Shown here piece by piece: positions 50,090 through 61,146 of a DNA stretch of 64,000 nucleotides. The translations under genes were made by a program, and so were the position numbers. Within the stretch, counting starts at the first letter, position 1; each line of letters begins with the position of its first letter. The notes under the pieces were generated by a model. The model made no database searches and was not told the origin of the DNA. It saw nothing but the letters and a program-made list of their open reading frames with translations. Source of the stretch: Bacillus sp. N13C7 (GTDB lineage: Bacteria; Bacillota; Bacilli; Bacillales; Bacillaceae); contig NZ_JALAMO010000001.1 of the NCBI RefSeq assembly GCF_026790065.1, forward strand, positions 62,001 through 126,000, in the 5' to 3' direction.

Positions 50090-50413
50090 CTAGTCTTTTT
50101 TCTCAATCACGGCTGATGCATCCTGTGTGTCGGTCTGATCAGCAAGGTGGGTATCCTCTTGTTTATGTATGGCATTTTTGTTTTCTTTCCGCAGCGTTTT
50201 TATTTCCCGCTTTAATTTCATCACCTGAAAAATACCGACAGAAAATACGATCAGCGCTCCCATTAAAACTGAACCCAAAATAACAAGAATGAGCGGCCAT
50301 TCTGATCTGCCAAACAGGTAATCAACTTCTACGGATCGAACATTAATGACTGCAAAAATAGCAACAATTAAGGTGAAAATAAGTGCGAAAATAATGGTCC
50401 ATTGTTTATTCAT
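50090..50413 (-). CDS. yrvD: LapA-domain small membrane protein YrvD
   Basis: 107 residues with two transmembrane segments (WTIIFALIFTLIVAIFAVINV and LILVILGSVLMGALIVFSVGIF), separated by VRSVEVDYLFGRSEWP, the LapA (DUF1049) pattern; then a coiled-coil LKREIKTLRKENK and an acidic tail. ATG at 50413 has GGGGGAAAGAG; a longer frame overlaps the spacer upstream. Follows yrvC. LapA proteins affect membrane lipid balance in other bacteria (family knowledge); role here unknown. Confidence 0.9.
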   Translation of the reverse strand: MNKQWTIIFALIFTLIVAIFAVINVRSVEVDYLFGRSEWPLILVILGSVLMGALIVFSVGIFQVMKLKREIKTLRKENKNAIHKQEDTHLADQTDTQDASAVIEKKD

Positions 50414-50487
50414 TCTCTTTCCCCCAAACTTTTTATTGAGGTAACTTTCCCTATCAAGGCCGGTTTTAAACACGGCTTAACGCTAAG

Positions 50488-50985
50488 TTAAGCCTCATTT
50501 GCGGTTAATTTTTCCCGGATCAGCCTCTTCAGCCCGTTTCTCTCACCGGAAATCACCAGGGTATCCCCTTCATCAATGACTGTTTCAGATCCCGGATTCA
50601 ATTGTTTTTTTTGATTCTTTTTAATAATCGCGATGACAGTCACCTGATATTCCTTCCCTGCATCCAAATCACCAATTGTATGGTGAATGGCAGGCGCTCC
50701 CGTCTCAGTTTTAAACCATTCTATGATCAAATCATCGAGGGCTGCCTCGACGCTTTCCAATGCTTTCGGTTTATATGCCATTCCGCCGAGAATTGCAGAA
50801 ATTTGCCTAGCTTCAGCATCGTCAAACTGCACGGAGGCCACGCATTCTTCATGATCGTTTTCGTCAAAATAGTACAGCTCTCTCCGGCCGTCATGATGAA
50901 TGATAATCGAAATCTTATCGTGGTTTCTTGTGATCATTTCAACTTTTTGCCCTATGCCCGGCAGCTCCGATTCGCGAACCCTCAT
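50488..50985 (-). CDS. yrvC: TrkA-C (RCK_C) domain regulatory protein YrvC
   Basis: 165 residues. N-terminal GIGQKVEMITRNHDKISIIIHHDGRRELYYF is like the KhtT N-terminus, and residues about 80-165 form a TrkA-C domain ending ETVIDEGDTLVISGERNGLKRL. Relatives (KhtT, CpaA-type) regulate K+/H+ antiporters through nucleotides such as cyclic di-AMP (family knowledge). No antiporter is beside it, so its target is unclear. ATG at 50985 has GGGAGGGTTATAT. Own promoter at 51064-51092. Confidence 0.88.
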   Translation of the reverse strand: MRVRESELPGIGQKVEMITRNHDKISIIIHHDGRRELYYFDENDHEECVASVQFDDAEARQISAILGGMAYKPKALESVEAALDDLIIEWFKTETGAPAIHHTIGDLDAGKEYQVTVIAIIKKNQKKQLNPGSETVIDEGDTLVISGERNGLKRLIREKLTANEA

Positions 50986-51063
50986 ATATAACCCTCCCAC
51001 ATTCTGAAAACCTGTCACAAACACTTTTAACACCATATATATGTTTAAATGTAAGCGTATGTC

Positions 51064-51092
51064 ATTATAGCAAATGTCTATTTTAAGTTCAA
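51064..51092 (-). promoter_or_regulatory. SigA promoter of yrvC-yrvD
   Basis: On the minus strand TTGAAC (51087-51092), 17 bases, TATAAT (51064-51069), just after the secDF terminator. Confidence 0.7.
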
Positions 51093-51105
51093 TGAAACTT
51101 CAAAA

Positions 51106-51136
51106 AACAGGCTGCCCTCAAAGGACAGCCTGTTAT
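51106..51136 (-). terminator. Terminator of secDF
   Basis: AACAGGCTG-CCT (51106-51117) pairs with AGGACAGCCTGTT (51122-51134), one mismatch, with T-rich flanks, immediately after secDF. Confidence 0.85.
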
Positions 51137-51139
51137 TTT

Positions 51140-53353
51140 TTATTGCGCCGAATCTTTTTTCAATTCTTTTCCTTTCCATGCAAGCCAAATTTGTGCGGCA
51201 ATGTATAGAGAGGAATAAACGCCTGTTAACAGCCCGACCAATAAAGCAATTGAGAAGTTTGTAATAGAAGATGCTCCAAAGATCAGCAATGTCACAACAA
51301 CGATCACGACAGTTAATACAGTGTTAATAGATCGTGTAAAGGTTTGCTGCAGGCTCAGGTTTACAATATGGTTCAGGTCGGCAAATGTTTTCGGCTTACG
51401 CTTTTTCATATGCTCGCGGATCCTGTCAAATGTAACGATTGTATCGTTAATGGAATACCCGATAATCGTCAAGACGGCCGCGATGAACGTAACATCTACC
51501 TCAAGCCTTGTAATGCTGAAAAACGTGACAATAAAGAAAGCGTCATAAAGCAGTGAAGCTATTGCGGCAATGGCCATTTTGTATTCGAATCGGATTGAAA
51601 CGTAAATAATGATGCCAATAGAAGCTATAGCAACTGCATACAGCGCATTTCTTGCCAGCTCTTTACCGACTGTCGGTGAAACTGTGCTGACATTTGGCTC
51701 AGAACCGTATTTGTCTTTGAAATACGTTTTTACTTTGGCAATGGTTTCTTTATCTGGCACCCCAACAAAACGGGCAACACCGATATTGCTCTTTTCGCCT
51801 GACAGAACGACGGTATCAGGGTCCATACCCAGAGATTCAAAATCCTTCTCCACCTGCTCTGTCGTCAGCTTATGGTCGCTTTGCACTTCAATCCGTGCAC
51901 CGCTCGCAAAGTCAATGCCAAGATTCAGCTTGAACACGAGCAGGATAATAATCCCAGCAATCGTAACCGCACTGGAGAAAATAAAGAAATATTTGCGTTT
52001 GCTCGTGAAATCCCATTTTTGGAACGGGGTATGCGGCTCTGTATTTTCGTCCGTATCCTGAATATCCATGATGTGTTTCTTGTTGACGCCGAACCAGCCT
52101 TTTTTCCGATCAAGCCATCTGCTTTCCACAAGAAGAGAAAGGAGAAATCTTGATAAGAAAACGGCAGTGATAAAACTTGTCAAAATCGACAGAATCAGCA
52201 TCGTCGCAAACCCTTTAACAGAGCTTGTCCCAAAGATAAAGAGCACAACCGCTGCAATAATTGTTGTAATATTCGCGTCAAAAATTGTCGCAAATGACCG
52301 TCTGTTTCCTGAACGGAAAGCAGAGCGGACCGATTTTCCTAGCTTGAGCTCTTCTTTAATCCGCTCATAGGTGATGATGTTGGCGTCAACAGCCATCCCG
52401 ACACCTAATATGAGCGCGGCAATTCCAGGAAGTGTAAGTACAGCATTCATCCAGTCAAAAATCTGGAGTGTAATGTATATATAAACTGATAGCGTAATCA
52501 CCGCAATTAATCCCGGCAGGCGGTAATAGAAAAGCATAAATAAGAAAATGATTGCAATACCGACAATGCCTGCAAACACCGTATCATGAAGCGCCTGCTG
52601 GCCGAATTGTGCGCCTACAGATGTTGAATATTTTTCAGTCAGTTTCACAGGAAGCGCGCCGGCGTTTAAAATGCTGGCTAAATCTTTCGCTTCTTGAACC
52701 GTAAACTGCCCTTCAATTGTAACGTCAGTTGTGTTTAATTCTTGACTTACATTCGGAGCGGATACATATTTAGGATGCTCTTTTTGAACTTCTTTTTTAA
52801 AGGAGTCCCCTTTTTCATAATCCATCCAAATGACAAGCTGGTTATTGGGCGCCATCTTCATGACCTTTTTGGTCACTTCTCCAAATTTATCAGCATCTTT
52901 CAGTTTAATGCTGACAATCGGTTCATTTGTTTTGGCATCATATGTTTGTTTAGCCCCGTTTTCGACGAGGTCAGAACCATTCAGCAATTCTTTGTCATTC
53001 GTATCCCTGAAAGAAAGCTGAGCTTCAGTCGCCAGAATTTCACGCGCTCTGTTTTGGTTTGTCACCCCAGCGAGCTGCACGCGAATCCGGTTATTTCCTT
53101 CAATTTGGATGTTCGGTTCGCTGACACCAAGGACATTGGCCCTGCGGTTCAGCGCCTCTACTGTGCTGACCAGAACGTCTTTTGTGATTTTGTCACCTTT
53201 TTTTACGGGCTGTACATCATACAGCACTTCAAATCCGCCTTGCAAATCCAATCCTAACGTAATATTGTTAGCGGCAGGCTTCGTAAAGTAGCCCAAGCCC
53301 GTGCCGATCAATAAAACGAAAAGGAAAAACGCAATCAAGCGCCCTTTTTTCAT
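51140..53353 (-). CDS. secDF: Fused protein-export membrane protein SecDF
   Basis: 737 residues joining SecD and SecF, as in Bacillus. Twelve transmembrane segments: one near the N-terminus, a large outer P1 domain (about 30-240), five helices, then a second TM at about 445, a smaller P4 loop and five helices. SecD marker GAILGVGMAVDANIITYERI-like sequence (LILGVGMAVDANIITYERIK in part) and SecF marker GYSINDTIVTFDRIREHM are present. It uses the proton gradient to help export proteins. Followed by yrvC; comN precedes. Confidence 0.96.
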   Translation of the reverse strand: MKKGRLIAFFLFVLLIGTGLGYFTKPAANNITLGLDLQGGFEVLYDVQPVKKGDKITKDVLVSTVEALNRRANVLGVSEPNIQIEGNNRIRVQLAGVTNQNRAREILATEAQLSFRDTNDKELLNGSDLVENGAKQTYDAKTNEPIVSIKLKDADKFGEVTKKVMKMAPNNQLVIWMDYEKGDSFKKEVQKEHPKYVSAPNVSQELNTTDVTIEGQFTVQEAKDLASILNAGALPVKLTEKYSTSVGAQFGQQALHDTVFAGIVGIAIIFLFMLFYYRLPGLIAVITLSVYIYITLQIFDWMNAVLTLPGIAALILGVGMAVDANIITYERIKEELKLGKSVRSAFRSGNRRSFATIFDANITTIIAAVVLFIFGTSSVKGFATMLILSILTSFITAVFLSRFLLSLLVESRWLDRKKGWFGVNKKHIMDIQDTDENTEPHTPFQKWDFTSKRKYFFIFSSAVTIAGIIILLVFKLNLGIDFASGARIEVQSDHKLTTEQVEKDFESLGMDPDTVVLSGEKSNIGVARFVGVPDKETIAKVKTYFKDKYGSEPNVSTVSPTVGKELARNALYAVAIASIGIIIYVSIRFEYKMAIAAIASLLYDAFFIVTFFSITRLEVDVTFIAAVLTIIGYSINDTIVTFDRIREHMKKRKPKTFADLNHIVNLSLQQTFTRSINTVLTVVIVVVTLLIFGASSITNFSIALLVGLLTGVYSSLYIAAQIWLAWKGKELKKDSAQ

Positions 53354-53391
53354 TATGTATATCCTCCCTTAAACCTGTGCGAATCAACCTG

Positions 53392-53688
53392 CTATCTCAG
53401 CAGTTCTTCCAATGCTTCCTGGCCTTCTTCACTTCCCAGCCAATTAGACGATTTAAATGACTCAACGGTTGCATAGTTCATAAATTCGCCAATTTTCACT
53501 GATAAAATATCGCTCGTCATTTCATAAATGTGCAGTTCCGTTTTCTTTTTCCACTTCTTATCTGTTAAGTATGACCACAAACTTTCAAGTTCAACATCAT
53601 CATACCCGAGAATCTTAAACTCTTCCAGTTTGCTGTAAAGAAACGGCCTGACGTGGTCTTTATATAGATCGGCGGGATGCTTCTCCAT
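53392..53688 (-). CDS. comN: Post-transcriptional regulator of late competence ComN
   Basis: 98 residues (DUF post-transcriptional regulator), starting MEKHPADLYKDHVRPFLYSK. B. subtilis ComN (YrzD) raises translation of comE mRNA and binds DivIVA at the pole (established knowledge). The sequence is helical and acidic, no membrane segment. ATG at 53688 is used; an upstream GTG overlaps AAAGGAG. Lies between secDF and spoVB, divergent from the latter. Confidence 0.9.
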   Translation of the reverse strand: MEKHPADLYKDHVRPFLYSKLEEFKILGYDDVELESLWSYLTDKKWKKKTELHIYEMTSDILSVKIGEFMNYATVESFKSSNWLGSEEGQEALEELLR

Positions 53689-53802
53689 GAATTCCACGCT
53701 CCTTTTTGTTGTTTTTCAAGAAGACTTGTCATGCTTGGACGACATATACGCATATCTTTATTGTATATGATTACAGGTAGTTTGAGAAGGCAGGGGGTAA
53801 AA

Positions 53803-55359
53803 ATGGCGAAACAGACGTTTTTAAGGGGCACTCTTATCCTAATCGCAGCAGGAATGGTTACAAGAATGCTCGGGTTTGTCAACCGGGTGGTTATCGCCCG
53901 TTTTATCGGTGAAGAAGGAGTCGGGCTTTACATGATGGCGGCGCCTACCTTTTTCTTAGCCACTACATTAACTCAATTCGGTCTGCCGGTCGCGATCAGC
54001 AAGCTTGTGGCTGAAGCAAGTGCACGCGGCGATCACCAAAAAACGAAAAATATTTTAGTCATGTCTCTGACGATTACAGGCGTGCTCAGCCTGATTTTTA
54101 CGCCGCTGTTTCTGTTTTTCGCCCCGGTTATGGCTGAAACAATGCTGACAGATAAGAGAACATTGTATCCGCTCCTGGCCATTACGCCGGTAGTGCCGAT
54201 TATCGCCATATCAAGTGTGCTGAGGGGATACTTTCAAGGAAAACAGAATATGAACCCGCTTGCCGTGTCTCAAGTCCTTGAACAGGTCGTCCGCATTTCA
54301 CTGGTCGCTGTGTGCACGACGATTTTTCTCCCTTACGGAATTGAATACGCTGCAGCGGGGGCAATGATCTCCTCAGTCGCAGGGGAATTGGCGTCACTCC
54401 TTTATTTATTCATTTGCTTTAAGTATAAAAAGACAATCAAAATCAGAAAGCACTTTTTCCAGTCAATAAAAAACGGAAAACAAACGTTTTCCCAGTTAAT
54501 GAGCGTATCTCTTCCAACGACCGGGAGCCGCTTTATCGGCAATCTCTCTTGGTTTTTTGAGCCGATTGTCGTCGCCCAAAGCCTTGCTATCGCCGGCGTA
54601 GCGACAGTTGCTGCAACAAAGCAATACGGGGAATTGACCGGCTTTGCCATGACACTGCTGACTCTGCCCAGCTTTATTACATATTCTTTGTCGACCGCGC
54701 TTGTTCCTGCGATCAGTGAAGGAATGGAGCAGAAAAAATTGCAGGTGGTGGAATATCGCTTAGAACAAGCCATGCGGCTCTGCCTGCTTAGCGGGGGCAT
54801 TTCAGTTGTCATTCTATTCGTATTTGCGGATGAGCTGATGAGGGTGATGTACGGTTCCTCAGGAGCAGCTGTCTTTATAAAAGTCATGGCACCGTTTTTT
54901 CTGCTTTATTATTTCCAAGGCCCTCTTCAGGCTGTGCTGCAGGCGCTTAATTTGGCCGGAGCCGCGATGATGAACAGCTTAATTGGAGCGCTTGTGAAAA
55001 CAGGCCTTATTTTCGTCCTTGCCACCAGACCGTCTCTCGGGATTATGGGCGCAGCATTAGCCATTGTGACTGGCATGGTGCTCGTCACGCTTTTACACGC
55101 CGCAACAGTAAGCAAGGTGCTGCCGATCAGTATCAAAATTAAGGAGTACGCACTCAGTTTCGCTGTTATTGTGATTTCCGGATTCATCAGCTCCGCCATC
55201 AAACAATTTGTAAGCTTTGGGGCATCTGAGGCTGTGAATGTCGCTGGATGGGTTGCAATGAGTGCTGCCATCTATATCATCCTTCTGCTCGTTTTCCGTT
55301 TAATTAAAAAAGATGAGCTTCGCCGCATTCCTATTATTGGACGTCTGATCATCCGATAA
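53803..55359 (+). CDS. spoVB: Stage V sporulation protein B (MurJ/MOP-type flippase)
   Basis: 518 residues with about 14 transmembrane helices, of the polysaccharide transport (MATE-like) family. It is needed for spore cortex synthesis and is thought to flip lipid-linked peptidoglycan precursors (family knowledge). Stretches such as FIGEEGVGLYMMAAPTFFLA and PTTGSRFIGNLSWFFEP fit the family. ATG at 53803 follows AGGGGG; the long frame upstream lacks a site. In B. subtilis expression is SigE-dependent; I could not place a confident SigE promoter. Confidence 0.95.
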   Translation: MAKQTFLRGTLILIAAGMVTRMLGFVNRVVIARFIGEEGVGLYMMAAPTFFLATTLTQFGLPVAISKLVAEASARGDHQKTKNILVMSLTITGVLSLIFTPLFLFFAPVMAETMLTDKRTLYPLLAITPVVPIIAISSVLRGYFQGKQNMNPLAVSQVLEQVVRISLVAVCTTIFLPYGIEYAAAGAMISSVAGELASLLYLFICFKYKKTIKIRKHFFQSIKNGKQTFSQLMSVSLPTTGSRFIGNLSWFFEPIVVAQSLAIAGVATVAATKQYGELTGFAMTLLTLPSFITYSLSTALVPAISEGMEQKKLQVVEYRLEQAMRLCLLSGGISVVILFVFADELMRVMYGSSGAAVFIKVMAPFFLLYYFQGPLQAVLQALNLAGAAMMNSLIGALVKTGLIFVLATRPSLGIMGAALAIVTGMVLVTLLHAATVSKVLPISIKIKEYALSFAVIVISGFISSAIKQFVSFGASEAVNVAGWVAMSAAIYIILLLVFRLIKKDELRRIPIIGRLIIR

Positions 55360-55362
55360 AGA

Positions 55363-56019
55363 TTACGTGCGGTGCCCATCTTTTTCATCAATAAATAACT
55401 CTCCGTCAGTAAACGAGCAAAATGAAATAACTGAAGGATTGGTATATCCGTGTTTTCGTAACTTTTCACACAGCCACTTTTTGTCTTTGCCGATTCTGGA
55501 CAGGTTTTCTGTTTGAATAGAGCCATCTATAATGAGCGGCATTTCGAGCTGCCGATGCTCTCCGCTGTTTTCTTTCTTTACAACAGTCAGTTTGCCTGAC
55601 GGCTCTAAAATGGCAAATGACACATCGGCTACTCTGTCGATACTATTTTCCCTGAGCTGAACCATTAAATCATCAAAATTATAACGCTGTGACTTCATAG
55701 CATCTTCATCAATTTTCCCATATTTGATAATAATGGTTGGCTTACCGTCCACAAGCTGGCGAACTTTTCGGTTTTTTAAAGATAAGTATGCGAATGTCAC
55801 TTGGATAATCATCAATACAAGCATTGGCAAAATGGTGTGAAATAGATGATCATCTACGTTTTCTATGGCTAAAACGGCAATTTCAGCCATCATGATAAAG
55901 ACAACGAGGTCTAAAATGCTAAGCTCCCCGATCTCCCGTTTGCCCATAAAACGAAAAATGACCAATATCACAAAATACAATATGATTGTGCGAAACGCAA
56001 TAGTGAGAAGCTCTTCCAT
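55363..56019 (-). CDS. yrbG: YetF/DUF421 membrane protein YrbG
   Basis: 218 residues with three N-terminal transmembrane helices ([62 protein letters not shown] in part) and a C-terminal soluble domain (about 90-218) typical of YetF/DUF421. [11 protein letters not shown] and [13 protein letters not shown] are family signatures. Function unknown. GGAGGTGA precedes the start; two ATGs in tandem allow 55363-56019 or a base earlier codon. Convergent with spoVB. Confidence 0.88.
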   Translation of the reverse strand: MEELLTIAFRTIILYFVILVIFRFMGKREIGELSILDLVVFIMMAEIAVLAIENVDDHLFHTILPMLVLMIIQVTFAYLSLKNRKVRQLVDGKPTIIIKYGKIDEDAMKSQRYNFDDLMVQLRENSIDRVADVSFAILEPSGKLTVVKKENSGEHRQLEMPLIIDGSIQTENLSRIGKDKKWLCEKLRKHGYTNPSVISFCSFTDGELFIDEKDGHRT

Positions 56020-56216
56020 CATTCACCTCCGACTCCTCATAGGATGCAACAAGACGAACAATTTATGTAAGAAAAACCGAACGTATTTCATAAAGCTTTT
56101 ACGTCTAATTCATGGGATAAGGGAATACATTTTTACAAAGACGAGCCGTCAGCATGTCTGACGGCTTCGTTCAAAAAGAACAGAAGCCTTTTAATACAGG
56201 CAGAGAGGAGACATTC

Positions 56217-56606
56217 ATGGAGGAAACGAAACAAGTTGGAAAAGGCATTCTTTACGGCTTAATCGCCATATTCTCAGCCATGCTCCTGACGAGTCTAGCC
56301 GTTTCACTATTACTGACCGCAACCTCGCTGGAAGAATCATCATTCAACTGGCTGATCACCGCCATCTCATTTCTTTCTTTATTTATCGGCGGGTTCATTT
56401 CAGGCGGGAAAGGGAAGGAAAGAGGCTGGATGATCGGGGCATTGACTGCCTTAAGCTTTTCCCTGATTATTTTATTGTTTCAGTATTTAGGATTCGGAAA
56501 GACATTTACAGCAGAACAGCTGCTCTACCATCTGGGGTTTTTAGGGGTATGCATGCTGGGCGGGATTTTCGGCGTGAACATGAGGGGAAACAGGTCTTCC
56601 ACATAA
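56217..56606 (+). CDS. yrzE: TIGR04086 family membrane protein YrzE
   Basis: 129 residues with four hydrophobic segments (GILYGLIAIFSAMLLTSLAVSLLL; LITAISFLSLFIGGFISG; MIGALTALSFSLIILLF; LGFLGVCMLGGIFGVNM). ATG at 56217 after GAGAGGAGACATTC. Function unknown, conserved next to yajC in Bacillus. Divergent from yrbG. Confidence 0.88.
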   Translation: MEETKQVGKGILYGLIAIFSAMLLTSLAVSLLLTATSLEESSFNWLITAISFLSLFIGGFISGGKGKERGWMIGALTALSFSLIILLFQYLGFGKTFTAEQLLYHLGFLGVCMLGGIFGVNMRGNRSST

Positions 56607-56634
56607 AAAAGAGCGGGATCACCCGCTCTTTTTT
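56605..56634. terminator. Bidirectional terminator between yrzE and yajC
   Basis: AAAAAAGAGCGGG (56605-56617) pairs with CCCGCTCTTTTTT (56622-56634). Confidence 0.85.
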
Positions 56635-56658
56635 GTTTACTATGTATCGCTCCTGCTG

Positions 56659-56925
56659 TTATTCAGCAGCAGAAACTTCTCTGATCGCGCGGCGGTCGAA
56701 CGTAAGACGTGTGTTATCACCAGTCTTAATGACGACTTTGCTTTCGTCGATAGAGTCAACAGTCCCATGCAATCCCCCGATTGTCACTACTGAATCGCCT
56801 TTTTTCAGTTCCTCTTGCATTTGGCGTACAGCCTTTTGCTGTTTTTGCTGAGGACGAATCAGCAAGAAGTAAAGGACTGCAAACATTAAAATAATAGGAA
56901 CCAATGTGCCTAAAGTGCCTGTCAT
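56659..56925 (-). CDS. yajC: Preprotein translocase subunit YajC
   Basis: 88 residues with one N-terminal transmembrane helix (LGTLVPIILMFAVLYFLLIRPQ) followed by the YajC signature QQKQQKAVRQMQEELKKGDSVVTIGG. It associates with SecDF. ATG at 56925 with AAAGGGGTGAAAATT; earlier frame start rejected. Ten... co-directional with tgt, close downstream. Confidence 0.92.
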   Translation of the reverse strand: MTGTLGTLVPIILMFAVLYFLLIRPQQKQQKAVRQMQEELKKGDSVVTIGGLHGTVDSIDESKVVIKTGDNTRLTFDRRAIREVSAAE

Positions 56926-56964
56926 AATTTTCACCCCTTTCTGTAAGCCTGTCATTCATTTTAT

Positions 56965-58113
<1,149 letters not shown>

Positions 58114-58137
58114 TCATGAGGCCTCCTGTTCTCAAAA

Positions 58138-59166
58138 TTATATAATCAGCATCGCGTCTCCAAAGCTGAAGAAACGGTATTCCTCTTCCACCGCATGGTT
58201 ATAAGCGCGCAGAACGTTTTCTCTTCCCGCAAGCGCACTGACCAGCATAATCAATGACGATTTCGGCAAATGGAAGTTTGTAATCATTCCGTCAATGGCT
58301 TTGAATTCATAGCCCGGATAAATAAAAATAGATGTCCAGCCGCTTGATGCTTTAAATTGCCCATCATGTTCCCCGGCAATCGTTTCAAGCGTGCGTGTCG
58401 ATGTCGTGCCGACAGAAATAATCCGGCCGCCATTTTCCCTTACTTTGTTTAAGGCTGCAGCCGTTTCTTCTGACATTTGATAAAACTCTGCATGCATATT
58501 GTGCTCTTCCACTTTATCGGAACTCACAGGGCGAAACGTTCCAAGACCTACATGCAGTGTGATGAACTCAATTTGCACGCCTTTGTCTTTCAATTGCTGT
58601 AAGATTTCTTCCGTGAAGTGAAGGCCTGCTGTAGGCGCAGCGGCAGAGCCAATTTCTTTAGAATACACGGTCTGGTAGCGCTCTCTGTCATCAAGCTGTT
58701 CTTTTATATATGGCGGGAGCGGCATTTCTCCAAGGGATTCCAGCACCTCGTAGAAAATACCGTCATATTGAAATTCCATTTTTCTGCCGCCGTGCTCAAG
58801 CTCTTCCGTGCAAATGGCCTTCAATCTTCCGTCTCCAAATGTAACAACGGTTCCTTTTTTCACCCGTTTCGCCGGTTTGGCAAGTGTTTCCCACTTGTCA
58901 CCGGCTTCCTGTTTCAGCAAAAGAAGTTCCACTTTCGCGCCGGTATCCTCTTTTGTCCCGAATAACCGGGCAGGCAGCACACGGGTATTGTTCAGCACAA
59001 GACAATCTCCTTCTTTAAAGAAACTGATAATGTTTTTAAACGAGCTGTCAGTCAGCTCTCCTGTTTGTTTATCAAGCACCATCAGCCTTGAAGCATCACG
59101 CTGCTCCAACGGCACTTGTGCAATTAAACGTTCCGGTAGTTCAAAATCAAATAAATCGACTTTCAT
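58138..59166 (-). CDS. queA: S-adenosylmethionine:tRNA ribosyltransferase-isomerase QueA
   Basis: 342 residues. Adds the ribosyl part of SAM to preQ1-tRNA to form epoxyqueuosine. N-terminal [28 protein letters not shown] in part, [15 protein letters not shown], and VGLGTFRPV are family signatures. Acts with Tgt. No epoxyqueuosine reductase is in this window. Ends near tgt start. Confidence 0.97.
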   Translation of the reverse strand: MKVDLFDFELPERLIAQVPLEQRDASRLMVLDKQTGELTDSSFKNIISFFKEGDCLVLNNTRVLPARLFGTKEDTGAKVELLLLKQEAGDKWETLAKPAKRVKKGTVVTFGDGRLKAICTEELEHGGRKMEFQYDGIFYEVLESLGEMPLPPYIKEQLDDRERYQTVYSKEIGSAAAPTAGLHFTEEILQQLKDKGVQIEFITLHVGLGTFRPVSSDKVEEHNMHAEFYQMSEETAAALNKVRENGGRIISVGTTSTRTLETIAGEHDGQFKASSGWTSIFIYPGYEFKAIDGMITNFHLPKSSLIMLVSALAGRENVLRAYNHAVEEEYRFFSFGDAMLII

Positions 59167-59194
59167 GATATTTCACCTTTATTCTAGTCTTTTG

Positions 59195-59395
59195 TTATTT
59201 CATTCTGCCGAAAAGATTAAGCAAAATTGATAATACCACACTTATGATGATACAAGTGACAACCGGGAAAAAAAACGTGACATTTCCTTTTTTCACAAAA
59301 ATATCTCCCGGCATCTTGCCGACAAAATGCAAAATTGCTCCGATGATAAGCAAAACAGCGCCAAGAATCATAATGATCTTAGGGAATTCAGTCAT
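59195..59395 (-). CDS. yrzS: DUF2905 small membrane protein YrzS
   Basis: 66 residues with two transmembrane segments ([42 protein letters not shown]) separated by [14 protein letters not shown], the DUF2905 pattern. The start overlaps the ruvB stop by eight bases, so translation is coupled. Function unknown. Confidence 0.88.
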   Translation of the reverse strand: MTEFPKIIMILGAVLLIIGAILHFVGKMPGDIFVKKGNVTFFFPVVTCIIISVVLSILLNLFGRMK

Positions 59396-60392
59396 ATCGG
59401 GGAGCCTCCATTTGGAAATGATGATAAACGGCCGGTGTCACGATCCTTCCACGCGGCGTTCTTTGGATAAATCCAATTTGCAGAAGATACGGTTCGTATA
59501 CGTCTTCAATCGTATGCGGTTCTTCGCCGATCGTGGCTGAAATGGTATCAAGACCCACCGGGCCGCCGTTAAACTTTTCGATCATGCCCATCAGCAGCTT
59601 GTGATCAATATGATCCAAACCAAGCCGGTCAACCTGAAGCCGCTCCAGCGCATCCTGAGAAATCTCTTCCGTTATCCGGCTGTCACCCAGCACCTGGGCA
59701 AAATCACGGACCCTTCTCAGCAGGCGATTCGCTACGCGCGGCGTACCTCTAGACCTCCTTGCGATTTCAAGAGCTGACGGTTTATCAATCTCAACCTCAA
59801 ATACGTCTGCAGTTCTTGTGACAATATCCGCCAGCTCTGCTTGTGTATAGTACTCAAGGCGCGACATTACGCCGAATCGATCTCTTAACGGCGCCGTCAA
59901 AAGCCCTACCCTTGTCGTCGCTCCTACCAGCGTAAAAGGCGGCAGGTCGAGACGGACAGAGCGGGCAGAAGGGCCTTTGCCAATTACGATATCGAGACAA
60001 AAGTCTTCCATCGCAGGATAAAGCACCTCTTCAATTGATCTGTGCAGCCTATGTATTTCATCAATAAATAATACATCTCCCGGCTCCAGCGCTGTTAATA
60101 TGGCAGCCAAATCACCGGGTCTTTCAATCGCAGGTCCTGATGTCGTCCGCAATTCCACTCCCATTTCATTGGCAACAATGGAAGCAAGCGTCGTTTTCCC
60201 GAGTCCTGGCGGCCCGTACAGAAGAACATGATCCAGCGTTTCCTGTCTCATTTTTGCCGCATCTATAAATACGCGCAAATTTTCTTTCACCTTATGCTGC
60301 CCAATATACTGCGCCAGATTTTGCGGCCTCAGGCTTTGCTCTATCACTGATTCATGGTTGTCTGCTTCACTTGAGACGAGCCGTTCATCCAT
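59388..60392 (-). CDS. ruvB: Holliday junction branch-migration motor RuvB
   Basis: 334 residues, AAA+ ATPase. Walker [10 protein letters not shown], Walker [12 protein letters not shown], sensor 1 [10 protein letters not shown], and C-terminal winged helix ([24 protein letters not shown] in part). It works with RuvA. ATG at 60392 after AAGGTGATGTTC; longer frame start rejected. Ten bases after ruvA. Confidence 0.97.
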   Translation of the reverse strand: MDERLVSSEADNHESVIEQSLRPQNLAQYIGQHKVKENLRVFIDAAKMRQETLDHVLLYGPPGLGKTTLASIVANEMGVELRTTSGPAIERPGDLAAILTALEPGDVLFIDEIHRLHRSIEEVLYPAMEDFCLDIVIGKGPSARSVRLDLPPFTLVGATTRVGLLTAPLRDRFGVMSRLEYYTQAELADIVTRTADVFEVEIDKPSALEIARRSRGTPRVANRLLRRVRDFAQVLGDSRITEEISQDALERLQVDRLGLDHIDHKLLMGMIEKFNGGPVGLDTISATIGEEPHTIEDVYEPYLLQIGFIQRTPRGRIVTPAVYHHFQMEAPRYD

Positions 60393-60402
60393 GAACATCA
60401 CC

Positions 60403-61008
60403 TTACTTCAATAGTTTTTGTAATGCTTTTTTCACATATTGGTCTGTTGTCAGCCCAATATCTTCTTTTAAGTGAGGAAGCACCTTTTTGATTTCTTTTT
60501 CAGCATATCCGAGAACCCTGAGGGCCTCAAGCGCTTCTTCGAGAGCCGTTTCTGCTGTTTGCTTATCAAGCCTTTCTTCATGATTAAACAGATTTTCAAT
60601 CATTTCAGGCACAACGTCTGCGAGCTTTCCTTTCAAATCAAGAATAATCTGGCGCGCGGTTTTCTTGCCTACACCAGGAAACTTGACCAAAAAGGCCTCA
60701 TCCTCATTTTCAATTGCTTGGATAACCGCTCCCGGATCACCTGAGCCCAAGATGGCGAGTGCACCTTTAGGACCGATTCCGGTCACGTTTAAGAGCTTTG
60801 TAAAGAGCGCTTTCTCCTCCCTTGTTGAAAAACCGTAGAGCGAAAAAGCGTCCTCTCTGATATGATGGTACGTAAAAATTGTTTCTTGACTTCTCTCCTT
60901 ATATATAAACGGATTCGGCGTGAATATCTGATAGCCAATGCCGCCGTTCTCTATCACAATATATTGGGGAGATACATAATCAATCGTCCCTTTAACAAAT
61001 TCGATCAC
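60403..61008 (-). CDS. ruvA: Holliday junction DNA-binding protein RuvA
   Basis: 201 residues, with an OB-fold (1-60), tandem HhH motifs ([32 protein letters not shown]) and a C-terminal domain III that contacts RuvB. It starts with a GTG-like/ATG codon at 61008 following GAGGTGAATTTGC. LexA-like box at 61073-61086 implies SOS control (inference). Confidence 0.96.
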   Translation of the reverse strand: MIEFVKGTIDYVSPQYIVIENGGIGYQIFTPNPFIYKERSQETIFTYHHIREDAFSLYGFSTREEKALFTKLLNVTGIGPKGALAILGSGDPGAVIQAIENEDEAFLVKFPGVGKKTARQIILDLKGKLADVVPEMIENLFNHEERLDKQTAETALEEALEALRVLGYAEKEIKKVLPHLKEDIGLTTDQYVKKALQKLLK

Positions 61009-61072
61009 GCAAATTCACCTCTTTGACTGTTCTTCATTGTACCATAAAAACAGCCAAAGTCTTATAGAAAAG

Positions 61073-61086
61073 TTAACATACGTTCG
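61073..61086 (-). promoter_or_regulatory. LexA-like SOS box upstream of ruvA
   Basis: On the minus strand CGAACGTATGTTAA, close to the Bacillus LexA consensus CGAAC-N4-GTTCG: two of the final bases differ. It lies upstream of a candidate -10 (TACAAT, 61036-61041). The -35 is weak. ruvAB is DNA-damage inducible in B. subtilis (established knowledge). Confidence 0.6.
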
Positions 61087-61110
61087 CTTCTCTCTCATTC
61101 TTCCACGAAA

Positions 61111-61136
61111 AAAAAGACATGAATACATGTCTTCTA
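61111..61136 (-). terminator. Terminator of csbX-bofC
   Basis: AAGACATG (61114-61121) pairs with CATGTCTT (61126-61133), followed on the minus strand by eight T. It is just before the bofC stop and ahead of the ruvA promoter region. Confidence 0.8.
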
Positions 61137-61146
61137 TCAGCGGACA

